A stretch of 19,640 bases of DNA from Limiplasma pullistercoris (GTDB lineage Bacteria; Bacillota; Clostridia; Christensenellales; Aristaeellaceae). A program made the translations under genes and the position numbers. This document shows, piece after piece, positions 4,707 to 12,437 of this stretch; within the stretch, counting starts at the first letter, position 1, and each line of letters begins with the position of its first letter. The notes under the pieces were generated by a model. It saw nothing but the letters and a program-made list of their open reading frames with translations. It was not told the origin of the DNA and made no database searches. The stretch spans positions 1 through 19,640 of the forward strand of contig DVMC01000048.1 in assembly GCA_018715165.1 (NCBI GenBank), given 5' to 3'.

Positions 4707-7700
4707 ATGAGCGAAACCCTCCGCGACCTGGTGGTGTCCCTGTCGCTTCAAACGGACAACTTTACCCGCAACATCCGCTCTGTCCAAAAGCAGATCGCCG
4801 AGGCGGAGAGCCAGTTCCGCCTCGCCGCCGCGGGCGTGGAGGGCTTCGAGCAAAGCGCGGAAGGGCTGACTGCGCAGCTGTCCACGCTCGAGCGGCGGCT
4901 GACGCTCCAGCAGCAGGCTGTCACGCAGTATGAGCGCGCGCTCACCGCCGCCAACGACAAGCTGCAGGAGTGCTTTGCCCGGCAGGGTGACTACGCCCAG
5001 CGCCTTACCGACGCCAGAGCCGCCCAGGAGGCGCTCAAGGCACAGGTGGCCGCCGCCGCGCAGCAGGTGCGCACTTTTTCGCAGACGCTGGGCGACGGCG
5101 ACTCCGCCACCATCGCCGCGCGGGCCAATCTGGAGGCGCTCAAAACCGAGTACCGCGTCTCCGTGCAGGAGGTCAAAAAGCTCGCCGGGCAGAACACGGC
5201 GCTGCAAAAGAGCACGCAGAACGCCGCCGACGCGGTGAGCACGGCAAACGTCAATCTCAACAACGCCCGCGCCGCCGTTCGGAGCACGCAGGCGGAGATC
5301 ACCCGCTGCAACCAGTCCTTGCGTCTGGCACAGACGAATTGGGACGCGGCGGGACAGGCCATCGACGAGAGCCGCGCTGCCATCACCACCTTCGGCAAGC
5401 AGATCGCCCTGGCCGAGAACCGCTTCAAGCTCGCCTCCGTGGGCATCAAAGAGCTGGATACCAGCGTTACGGGGCTTGCGGCCAAGCAGACGCTGCTCAC
5501 CGAAAAGCTCGATTTGCAGCGCCGGAGCCTCACGCAGTACGAGGCTGCCCTGCAGGGCGCAAAGGAGCAGCTCAAAGCCGCGCAGCAGGCCAACGACCCG
5601 GAGCGAATCCGTCAGGCAAACGACGCGGTCATCGACGCGGAAACCGCGCTCAACCGGGCCAAAACCGCCGTGGCGGCCACGCGGGTGGAGATCGAAAAGA
5701 CGAATCAGCTGCTCGCCACCGCGAAGTCCGCCTGGACGGCGGCGGGCAAGTCGCTGGAGGACTTCGGCAGGAAGTGCGACGCGGTCGGCAGGGGCCTGAC
5801 CACCGCGGGCCGCGCGCTGACCACCACCGTGACCACGCCCGTGCTGGCCCTTGGCGCGACGGCCATCAAGGCGTCGCTGGACTTTGAGTCCACATTCACC
5901 AGCGTGCGCAAGACCGTGGACGCCACCGAGGCGGAATTTGACGCGCTGGCCGCGTCCTCCAAGGCCATGTCCACGCAGATTGCCGCGTCCACCGGCGAGA
6001 TCAACGAGGTCATGGCTACCGCGGGCCAGCTGGGCATCAACAAGGACTATCTGGCGGATTTCTCCCGCACCATGATCGACCTGGGCAATTCCACGGACAT
6101 CGTGGCAAACGAGGCCGCTTCCACGCTCGCGAAGTTCGCCAACATCACGAACATGGACCAGAGCCTGTTTGGCAATCTGGGCGCGACGCTGGTGGATCTG
6201 GGCAATAAGTTTGCCACCACGGAATCCTCCATCATGGAGATGTCGCTGCGTCTGGCGGCGGCAGGCCATCAGGTGGGGCTGTCCGAAGCGCAGATTCTGG
6301 GCTTTGCCGCGGCGCTGTCGTCGGTCGGCATTGAGGCCGAAATGGGCGGCTCGGCGTTTTCCAAGGCACTGGTCAAGATGGAGGTGGCCGCGGCCACCGG
6401 CGGCGAGGCGCTGGAGGACTTCGCCCGCGTGTCTGGCCTGACGGCGGAGGGCTTCAAGTCGCTGTTTGAGAGCGACCCGGCCGTGGCATTTCAGGCGTTC
6501 ATCACGGGCCTGTCCCGGATGGACGAGGAAGGCGTTTCGGCCATCGCCACACTCAATGATATCGGCATCGCGGAGGTCCGCTTGCGTGATACGCTCTTGC
6601 GTGCGGTCAACGCCAACGAGCTGTTCGCCAGGACGCAGGACGTGGCCATCAACGCCTGGCAGGAGAACACCGCGCTCACCGAGGAAGCGGGCAAGCGCTA
6701 CGCCACCACGGAAAGCCGGCTCATCAACCTCAAAAACACCGCGCTTCTCTTCGCCCAGCAGCTCGGCGACGATCTGAATCCCACGATTCAGCGCCTCATC
6801 GACGGCGCGGGTGACCTCATGAAAGGCTTCCTCGACATGGACGAGGCCCAGCGGATGCAGATCATCCGCATGGCCGCCTATGCCGCGGCCGCGGGGCCGG
6901 TGCTCCTTGCCCTGGGCAAGGTGACAAAGGGCGTCGGTACACTCTCCACCGGCATCGGCAAGTTTGCCACTGCCGTGGGCAAGGCGGGCGGTGGATGGTC
7001 GGGGTTCCTTTCGGTACTCGCCAAGTCTCCGGCGGTGTGGCTGGCGGTCGCCGCGGCGGTGGTGGCGGGCACGGTCGCGCTGGCGGATTACCTCTCCGGC
7101 GCGAAGCAGGCGCGCGAGGCGCTGGAGGGCATGAGCGAAACCGCGAAGAAGTGGAAGGACACCGCCGCCGAAACCTTCTACGGCAAAAGCGAAGGGCTGT
7201 CCTTTTTCGGCATGAGCGAAAGCGACTTCGTGCGTCAGACGCAGTCCGCGCAGGAATGGCTGGACGGGCTGATCAAGGTCTGGACGGACGGCGAAAAGGA
7301 AAGCGACGAGATTGTATCCGCATGGACGGAATCCTTCAAGAGCCTGACGGCCTCTACCCGCGAGGAACTCGCCTCGCTCAAGGCCGCGGCGGATGAAAGC
7401 GGCTATGCGGGCGTATCCGACCAGCTCGCGGACGATATGGCCACGCTGGATGCGCTGGACGCGGAGCTTGCCGCTCTGCTCAAGCGTCGCCAGAATGGCT
7501 ATTTTTCCGATGCCGACCAAATCCGCCTGCAGGAGCTCATCGACACGCGGGAGGCCATCGAGGTCAAGTACCGGCTCTCCCCGGCGGACGCGGACGGCTT
7601 TGACACCATCCGCCAGAAACTGGAAACTGAGGTCGCCCGGGCGCAGGCGCGCGGCAAGCAGGATGCCGATGTGACGGTATATGAGAACGCCGTCGTTGCC

Positions 7701-10442
7701 GCGGCGCAGGGACTGGCCGCCATGAACGCGGAGATCGACGCGCAGTACGACAAGGAGTACGCGCTCATTCAGCTGATGGAGGACAGCACCGAGCGGCAGA
7801 ACGCCATGGAGGCACTCAACGCGAAGTACAACGAGAACCGCCGCAATGCCGCGCTGGAATACGCCGCGCTGCTCAGCGACGTTGTGCCGAAAGTCTGGGC
7901 GCAGGCCGATATTCAGCAGGCGGCTTCGGATGTGGACACCCTGACGCGGAAGCTGCGGGAGTACAGCGCGGCGGGCGAAGCCGAAAAGCCCGCCCTGCTG
8001 GAGGACCTCAGCGCCATCGCCGCGGCCATGGACGAGGGCGCGATGACCGAGTACCTCGCCTTGCTCACGCAGATCCAGTCCCTTTTGGACAGCGGCCTGT
8101 CGGAGAGCGAGATTCAGGCCATGTTCCCGGAGATCGACTTCACCACGGCGCTGGAGCAGATCGCCGCCATCCAGACGTTCCTAAATAGCCGCGAGGTGGA
8201 ACTGCCGGGCCTTGCGGAGATGTTCGGCGACGCGCTGCCCGAAGAGGTGCTGACCATCGCCACGGACCTCGATATGACCGGCGCACAGGAGCGGTGGGAC
8301 ACCTTCGCCGCGGACCCCGGCGCGATCACGACGGACGCGATCATTGCCGAGCTGCGCGAGGACGAGAACACGAAGCGCGTGCAGCCGCAGGTGGAGGCGT
8401 TTATCGCCAGATACACGGAAGTGCCGGAGGGCGCGGACAAGGCGGAGCTGACGCCGGAGGGCATTGTGGCGCTGGTCAGCGCCTATGCGGAGGCGACCAC
8501 CGGCGCGGACGTGTCCGGCCTGACGCCCGAAAACGTCACGGCCATGGTGAGCGCGTATCGGGAGCTGGCCGCGGGAGCCGATATCTCCGCCTTGAAACCC
8601 GACGAGATTACCGCGTGCATTTCCGCCTATCTGGAGCAAAGCGGTGTGGACACCAGTAGCCTGACCCCGGATGGGATCACCGCGTTTGTGCTGGCCTATC
8701 AGGAGGTCACGGGCGGCGCGCTGACCACGGCGCTTGCGCCTGGCGACATTACGGCCATGGTCGCCCGCTACATGGAAGCGGAGAACATCGACCTGTCGGC
8801 TCTGTCCCCGGATCAGGTGGAGGCGATCGTCAGCGCGTTTGCGGAAGCCACGGGCTGCGACAAATCCACGCTGCTTCAGGACTTCACGGCCTATATCGCA
8901 AGATACGACGACACCAACGCCCAAAAGCCCACGCTTAGCGTCAACGTGGGCATCTACGGCTATGACCTGATCGCCTACCGGAAGTTCATCGAGGAAAACC
9001 CGGTGGAGGTGCAGGGCATTGTGAAGCTGGGCGAGGTCTTTCAAAACCCCGCCGACGCGTTGCTCGATCCCAAGACGACGTTCTGGCAGGACGGGCAGGA
9101 GATCCCCGTGCAGGCGGTGCCCACCGAGCTGCTCACCGCCGACAAGGTGGCGGTGCTCGACGAGGACGGCACGCTGCACGTGCTCATCGCCCCGGACGTG
9201 ACCGGCGCGCAGGAGGCCATCGCCAATCTTCGCGCGGAGGTGGCCGAGGTCGATCAGTTTGGCGTGACGGCGCTGGGCAAGGCCGCGGGGCTTTTGCCCG
9301 AGACGAGCCTCGATCTGATCGAGTCCGCGCTCTCCCGCCTGAAGTCCTATCAGGAGACGCTGGATTACAGCGCCTGGGACAAATTCTGGGCCAGCGTGTT
9401 CGGCGCGTCCACGGACAAGGGCAAGCTGGACACCAGCATGAAGCTCGACTTTCCCGCCGAGCGCGTGGCGGAGCTGTCCACCTATGTGGCGGAGATCGTC
9501 GCGGCCATCCAGCAGGGCCAGCAGGTCAAGCAGGAGGACCTTGACAACCTGCAAGCCATCCTGACGTTTTTGCAGGAGCTGGATACGGCCGAGGTCGGCA
9601 CGCACATTCTGGAGGGCGTGGGGGAGGGCATGACGGCGGCGGGCTGGGACAGCGATGCGGAGACGGTCGCCGCCAATCTGGAAGCCGCGCTGAATCTGGC
9701 GCTGGGCATCCATTCGCCCTCCGAGCGCGTCAAGCCCGTGGGACAGAACGTCTCCGCGGGCGTGGGCACGGGCATGACGGGATACGACTTTGCCACGGAT
9801 GCGGCAGCGCTTGCGGCCTCGCTGTGCACGGCGGTCGGCCTGGCCCTGCCGCAAAACGCGCTGACGGCCTACGGCACGGCGGCCATGACCGGGCTGGCGC
9901 TGGCCATGACGGGTTACAGTATGAGCGCCACGGGCGCATCGGTCGGCGCAAATGTGCGCAGCGCGGTGAATGCCAGCCTGAATGGCTCGACTTTGCGCTC
10001 CGCGGGCGTGAACGCCATGAGCGGGCTTGCGGCGGGCATCAACGCGGGCCGCAGCGGTGTCATTTCCGCCATGCGCTCCGCCGCCCGGGCCGCCGTTAAC
10101 GCGGCCAAGAGCGAATTGAAGATCAAGTCCCCCTCGCAGGTGTTCGAGGACGAGGTGGGCGTGATGACCATGCGCGGCTGGGGCCGGGGCGTGCTCAAGG
10201 AGAGCAAAGCGCAGGCGAAGATCATCCGAAACGCCGCGCGTTACCTGACCGGAGAGGCGCAGGCCGGGAGCATCCAAACCACCAGCAACGACAACCGGCG
10301 CACCTACAATAGCAGCGTCAGCTCCACCCTTCAGGTGCAGCAGCTCGTGGTGCGTAACGAACAGGACATCCACGCGCTGGCGGAGGAGATCGCCGCGCTC
10401 ACGCGCAGGCAGCAGCGGGGGAAGGGGATGAGGATGGCATGA
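4707..10442 (+). CDS. Tape measure protein
   Basis: 1911 residues, ATG 4707 with AGGTGA 6 bases upstream. Residues about 1-380 are coiled coil and contain a duplicated block: KQIAEAESQFRLAAAGVEGF at 28 and KQIALAENRFKLASVGIKEL at 231. Residues about 390-700 are the conserved phage minor tail core (TIGR01760/PF10145 type: LDFESTFTSVRKTVDATEAE, GEINEVMATAGQLGI, VGIEAEMGGSAFSKAL). Hydrophobic segments lie at about 722-742 and 764-796. Residues 1245-1385 carry six tandem 23-24-residue units, consensus LTPDxITAxVSAYxE. The C-terminus has the usual LGIHSPSERVKPVGQ (about 1668) and LKIKSPSQVFEDEVGVMTM (about 1804) motifs. The protein spans the tail lumen, sets its length and probably helps DNA cross the envelope. 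At roughly 0.15 nm per residue, as seen for other tape measures, it predicts a tail near 280 nm. Its stop overlaps the next start (ATGA). Confidence 0.96.
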   Translation: MSETLRDLVVSLSLQTDNFTRNIRSVQKQIAEAESQFRLAAAGVEGFEQSAEGLTAQLSTLERRLTLQQQAVTQYERALTAANDKLQECFARQGDYAQRLTDARAAQEALKAQVAAAAQQVRTFSQTLGDGDSATIAARANLEALKTEYRVSVQEVKKLAGQNTALQKSTQNAADAVSTANVNLNNARAAVRSTQAEITRCNQSLRLAQTNWDAAGQAIDESRAAITTFGKQIALAENRFKLASVGIKELDTSVTGLAAKQTLLTEKLDLQRRSLTQYEAALQGAKEQLKAAQQANDPERIRQANDAVIDAETALNRAKTAVAATRVEIEKTNQLLATAKSAWTAAGKSLEDFGRKCDAVGRGLTTAGRALTTTVTTPVLALGATAIKASLDFESTFTSVRKTVDATEAEFDALAASSKAMSTQIAASTGEINEVMATAGQLGINKDYLADFSRTMIDLGNSTDIVANEAASTLAKFANITNMDQSLFGNLGATLVDLGNKFATTESSIMEMSLRLAAAGHQVGLSEAQILGFAAALSSVGIEAEMGGSAFSKALVKMEVAAATGGEALEDFARVSGLTAEGFKSLFESDPAVAFQAFITGLSRMDEEGVSAIATLNDIGIAEVRLRDTLLRAVNANELFARTQDVAINAWQENTALTEEAGKRYATTESRLINLKNTALLFAQQLGDDLNPTIQRLIDGAGDLMKGFLDMDEAQRMQIIRMAAYAAAAGPVLLALGKVTKGVGTLSTGIGKFATAVGKAGGGWSGFLSVLAKSPAVWLAVAAAVVAGTVALADYLSGAKQAREALEGMSETAKKWKDTAAETFYGKSEGLSFFGMSESDFVRQTQSAQEWLDGLIKVWTDGEKESDEIVSAWTESFKSLTASTREELASLKAAADESGYAGVSDQLADDMATLDALDAELAALLKRRQNGYFSDADQIRLQELIDTREAIEVKYRLSPADADGFDTIRQKLETEVARAQARGKQDADVTVYENAVVAAAQGLAAMNAEIDAQYDKEYALIQLMEDSTERQNAMEALNAKYNENRRNAALEYAALLSDVVPKVWAQADIQQAASDVDTLTRKLREYSAAGEAEKPALLEDLSAIAAAMDEGAMTEYLALLTQIQSLLDSGLSESEIQAMFPEIDFTTALEQIAAIQTFLNSREVELPGLAEMFGDALPEEVLTIATDLDMTGAQERWDTFAADPGAITTDAIIAELREDENTKRVQPQVEAFIARYTEVPEGADKAELTPEGIVALVSAYAEATTGADVSGLTPENVTAMVSAYRELAAGADISALKPDEITACISAYLEQSGVDTSSLTPDGITAFVLAYQEVTGGALTTALAPGDITAMVARYMEAENIDLSALSPDQVEAIVSAFAEATGCDKSTLLQDFTAYIARYDDTNAQKPTLSVNVGIYGYDLIAYRKFIEENPVEVQGIVKLGEVFQNPADALLDPKTTFWQDGQEIPVQAVPTELLTADKVAVLDEDGTLHVLIAPDVTGAQEAIANLRAEVAEVDQFGVTALGKAAGLLPETSLDLIESALSRLKSYQETLDYSAWDKFWASVFGASTDKGKLDTSMKLDFPAERVAELSTYVAEIVAAIQQGQQVKQEDLDNLQAILTFLQELDTAEVGTHILEGVGEGMTAAGWDSDAETVAANLEAALNLALGIHSPSERVKPVGQNVSAGVGTGMTGYDFATDAAALAASLCTAVGLALPQNALTAYGTAAMTGLALAMTGYSMSATGASVGANVRSAVNASLNGSTLRSAGVNAMSGLAAGINAGRSGVISAMRSAARAAVNAAKSELKIKSPSQVFEDEVGVMTMRGWGRGVLKESKAQAKIIRNAARYLTGEAQAGSIQTTSNDNRRTYNSSVSSTLQVQQLVVRNEQDIHALAEEIAALTRRQQRGKGMRMA
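8439..8861 (+). repeat. Six tandem 23-24-codon repeats inside the tape measure gene
   Basis: The encoded units are KAELTPEGIVALVSAYAEAT.., VSGLTPENVTAMVSAYRELA.., ISALKPDEITACISAYLEQS.., TSSLTPDGITAFVLAYQEVT.., TTALAPGDITAMVARYMEAE.. and LSALSPDQVEAIVSAFAEAT... They measure 24, 24, 23, 24, 23 and 23 residues. A degenerate half unit (KSTLLQDFTAYIARY) follows and a partial one (VEAFIARYTEVPEGAD) precedes. DNA identity is much lower than protein similarity, so the array is old rather than freshly duplicated. Confidence 0.85.
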
Positions 10443-11137
10443 ACGACTGGTTTGAATGGAACGGCAGGCGCTGCACGGAATATGGCATTCACGTTTCCGA
10501 GCAGCCGCCCCTGACGTTGCCCGCGGAGCGCGTCACGTTTACCGACGTGCCGGGCCGCTCCGGCAGCCTGACCACGCTTGAGGGTGAGGACGTGTATGAG
10601 GACATGGTGCTGACCGCCCAGTGCTTCATTCAAAGCAGTGCGAGGGTTCCCGAGATCGCCGGGTGGCTGCGCGGAAGCGGCACCGTCACCTTTGCAAACC
10701 GGCCAGGCGGGTTTTACCACGCGCGGGTGGTCAACCAGATCCCGTTTGAAAAGATCCTACGCGGCAATCCGCACCTGGCTTTTGCGGTCAACTTTCGCTG
10801 CAAACCCTTCTGGTACCAGAAGGATGTCGTGCCCATCACCCTGACGCAGAGCGGTTCGTTTGTCACCAATCCCGGCAGCGTCCATGCCGAGCCGGTCATC
10901 ACCGTATACGGCACGGGCGCGATTACTCTCATAGTGGGCATGACCATCACGGAGCTGGAAAGCGTCTCCGGAAGTGTTACGCTTGACACGCCGCTCATGG
11001 AGGCGTACAGTGAAGCGACCTCCATGAACAGCGCCATGAGCGGCGACTTTCCTGTGCTTTTACCGGGACAGAATGCCGTGAGCTGGACGGGAAACGTGAC
11101 AAAGGTGGTTGTTGAGCCGAACTGGCGATGGCTTTGA
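10439..11137 (+). CDS. Distal tail protein (Dit)
   Basis: 232 residues, start overlapping the tape measure stop in ATGA. The N-terminal half MNDWFEWNGRRCTEYGIHVS, PAERVTFTDVPGRSGSLTTL, and VPEIAGWLRGSGTVTFANRP with YHARVVNQIPFEKIL is the sipho-tail / SPP1 gp19.1 domain (PF05709): 'f.fng....yGi.v', 'pGr.G.l' and the belt-forming strands. A second beta-rich half (about 125-232: PFWYQKDVVPITLTQSG.. to ..WTGNVTKVVVEPNWRWL) is the galectin-like C-terminal domain seen in longer Dit proteins. It forms the hexameric hub at the tail tip that holds the tail-associated protein. In most phages that gene follows directly; here it is 1.35 kb away because a cargo cassette sits between them. Confidence 0.92.
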   Translation: MNDWFEWNGRRCTEYGIHVSEQPPLTLPAERVTFTDVPGRSGSLTTLEGEDVYEDMVLTAQCFIQSSARVPEIAGWLRGSGTVTFANRPGGFYHARVVNQIPFEKILRGNPHLAFAVNFRCKPFWYQKDVVPITLTQSGSFVTNPGSVHAEPVITVYGTGAITLIVGMTITELESVSGSVTLDTPLMEAYSEATSMNSAMSGDFPVLLPGQNAVSWTGNVTKVVVEPNWRWL

Positions 11138-11156
11138 TTCGCCTTGGATGCCATGG

Positions 11157-11729
11157 TTATTTTTTCATTAAGCTTGCGCCTTCGTGCCAGGCTTTGCCCA
11201 CTTGTTCGCCGGAGACGTAGTAGCCGTGCTGGAACTGGTCAAAAATCAAGGCGTTCAGGCGGGACGGATCAATCTTGCCGTTTTCAGAGAGAACCGTATC
11301 TTCCGCGGCGGTGTTGACAATCCGTCCAACAATGGCATAAAAGCTGCCCGTACTGCAAACCTCGGCCAGTTCGCACTCCATGACTACCGGGAATTCGTCA
11401 ATAATGGGCGCATTAATCAGCTCGCTCTTTCTGGCATGGTAGCCGGTACGTTCAAATTTATCTGTCATTTTGTTGCCGCTGGCAATGCCGAAAAAGTCAG
11501 CCACATCCATATGCGCGCGATCGGCAATGCTGACCGTGAATGCCTTTGTTTTCAGAAGATTTTGGGTCGTTTTATGGTCTTCGTCAATGAACAACGCGAT
11601 ACGGTCGCTGTTGCAGATCATTCCCCACGCGGCGTTCATGGCATTGACTTTGCCATTTTCATCGTAGGCGGCAACGATCAGCACCGGCATGGGATACACG
11701 GCCTGTACAACGCCAAGATTCTTTTTCAT
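11157..11729 (-). CDS. Flavin reductase-like (FMN-binding split barrel) protein
   Basis: 190 residues, minus strand, ATG 11729 with AAGAAGG 9 bases upstream. The sequence KNLGVVQAVYPMPVLIVAAY, DENGKVNAMNAAWGMICNSD, RIALFIDEDHKTTQNLLKTK and AFTVSIADRAHMDVADFFG is the flavin reductase-like domain (PF01613): 'yP.pv.lv...dengk.n.m..aW', 'sd..i.l.i...hkT..ni..t..f.vn.ad...v...d..g'. The barrel continues through PIIDEFPVVMECELAEVCST to the conserved late segment FDQFQHGYYVSGEQVG. Such proteins bind FMN in a homodimer and reduce flavins or other substrates with NAD(P)H; the physiological substrate is unknown. It is a cytoplasmic enzyme with no structural role in a phage, so it is cargo. It diverges from an HxlR regulator, a pairing common in bacterial chromosomes. 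Local GC is well below that of the flanking tail genes. No terminator separates it from the convergent Dit gene. Confidence 0.9.
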   Translation of the reverse strand: MKKNLGVVQAVYPMPVLIVAAYDENGKVNAMNAAWGMICNSDRIALFIDEDHKTTQNLLKTKAFTVSIADRAHMDVADFFGIASGNKMTDKFERTGYHARKSELINAPIIDEFPVVMECELAEVCSTGSFYAIVGRIVNTAAEDTVLSENGKIDPSRLNALIFDQFQHGYYVSGEQVGKAWHEGASLMKK

Positions 11730-11757
11730 GATTGATACCTTCTTTCAAAATCGTGGA

Positions 11758-11786
11758 TTGCCCTTCTGGCGGGTTTATGGTATCAT
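11758..11786 (+). promoter_or_regulatory. Probable promoter of the HxlR regulator gene
   Basis: TTGCCC (11758-11763), 17-base spacer, TATCAT (11781-11786). The start is expected near 11793, upstream of the dyad at 11806-11828 and the AAGGA of the regulator gene. The -10 box shares bases with the opposing flavin reductase promoter. Confidence 0.6.
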
Positions 11787-11805
11787 GGCTGAGAAAGGAA
11801 AACAA
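11777..11805 (-). promoter_or_regulatory. Probable promoter of the flavin reductase gene
   Basis: On the minus strand TTGTTT (complement of 11800-11805) and TACCAT (complement of 11777-11782) are 17 bases apart. The match is moderate. The predicted start lies near 11770, giving a leader of about 40 bases. It overlaps the opposing promoter at 11758-11786. Confidence 0.45.
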
Positions 11806-11828
11806 GTACCAACATATTTGTTAGGTAC
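11806..11828. promoter_or_regulatory. Candidate HxlR operator
   Basis: An imperfect dyad, GTACC (11806-11810) and GGTAC (11824-11828), flanks an AT-rich centre with further AACA/TGTT pairing offset by one base. HxlR-type repressors (e.g. YodB, HypR) bind dyads with TAC/GTA half-sites between divergent promoters. Here it lies just after the regulator transcription start and just behind the -35 of the opposing promoter, so binding could block the regulator and affect the flavin reductase differently. Confidence 0.5.
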
Positions 11829-11847
11829 TTACTTCAAGGAAAGTATT

Positions 11848-12177
11848 ATGAAGAAGAGAATTGACGAGGCGGATTTTTCCCAGACTGGCTACAGCTACAC
11901 GCTGTCTTTGATCTCCGGAAAGTACAAGCCCATCATCCTGTATTGTCTGATGGAGTATGAACCGGTGCGCTTCAACGAAATGCAACGTTATATTGGAAAG
12001 ATTGCGGATAAGACATTGAGCATGACGCTCAAGGAGTTGGAGCGGGATGCGCTGATTACGCGAAAGATGTATCCCGAGATTCCGCCCAAGGTGGAGTATT
12101 CACTCACAGAACGGGGGCATTCACTGGTCAAGGTGCTGGATCAGCTCTGCACCTGGGGGATAGAGAACAGAGAATAA
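11848..12177 (+). CDS. HxlR-family transcriptional regulator
   Basis: 109 residues. ATG 11848 has AAGGA 7 bases upstream; an upstream in-frame extension reaches over the promoter region and is not used. The winged-helix HxlR domain (PF01638) spans nearly the whole protein: YSYTLSLISGKYKPIILYCL, VRFNEMQRYIGKIADKTLSM, LKELERDALITRKMYPEIPP and KVEYSLTERGHSLVKVLDQL. The 'iggKwk..IL..L', 'rF.el.r.i..is.k.Lt..LkeLe.dgli.R' and 'P..veY.Lt..G..l...l..l..W' landmarks are intact. The cysteine usually found just before the first helix (as in redox-sensing YodB) is absent; this position reads QTGYSYT. Remaining cysteines are Cys33 and Cys101, so sensing of oxidants by the classic N-terminal Cys is unlikely. 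It probably controls itself and the divergent flavin reductase. Low GC (25 of 60 bases in 11941-12000) marks recent transfer. Confidence 0.93.
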   Translation: MKKRIDEADFSQTGYSYTLSLISGKYKPIILYCLMEYEPVRFNEMQRYIGKIADKTLSMTLKELERDALITRKMYPEIPPKVEYSLTERGHSLVKVLDQLCTWGIENRE

Positions 12178-12437
12178 GAAGCTCATGCGTACGCATGGCG
12201 TGAAATGTTTCTCCCAAAGAAATGAGTTTCTTGAGTGCCCGCTGAAACAAAAGGTCTTTTTAGTGCGTTGCTTTTTCAAGTGAAGATGAAAACCTCATTC
12301 ATTTGACAAGTCATTCATGGCTGCGCAAGGAGCTGAGCATGTGAAAATGCGGGATAAGGGGACTGGGTTTTATGCTGACTGATATAACCATGGCAATGAT
12401 GCAATTGTGCTGTCTCAAATAATAGTCTTGAAACGCG
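12178..12437. other. 260-base gap without a recognisable gene
   Basis: No frame here encodes a convincing protein on either strand. Near its left edge, 7 bases after the HxlR stop, is a perfect 14-base palindrome CATGCGTACGCATG (12184-12197). A consensus-like TTGACA occurs at 12303-12308 but has no -10 partner at proper spacing. AAGGAG near 12327 precedes only ATG-TGA. The base composition is AT-rich like the cargo pair, so the gap probably belongs to the inserted cassette or is a decayed remnant. Confidence 0.6.

Noticed and set aside
4599..7520. 973-codon open frame on the minus strand opposite the tape measure gene.
   Set aside because: Long antisense frames arise from GC-rich codon bias. 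Its sequence is rich in Arg, Gly, His and Leu with no domain, and the plus strand has a well-supported tape measure.
8181..10373. 730-codon minus-strand open frame over the tape measure C-terminal half.
   Set aside because: Same GC-bias shadow, low-complexity composition, no ribosome binding site or promoter seen, fully covered by a convincing gene.
12303..12308. Consensus -35 TTGACA in the gap before the adhesin.
   Set aside because: No -10-like hexamer lies 16-18 bases downstream (GC-rich CTGCGCAAGG), so no promoter is claimed.
12347..12425. Tiny frames such as MRDKGTGFYAD and MLTDITMAMMQ in the gap after the HxlR gene.
   Set aside because: They are 11-16 codons, lack well-placed ribosome binding sites and show no conserved features that I can verify.
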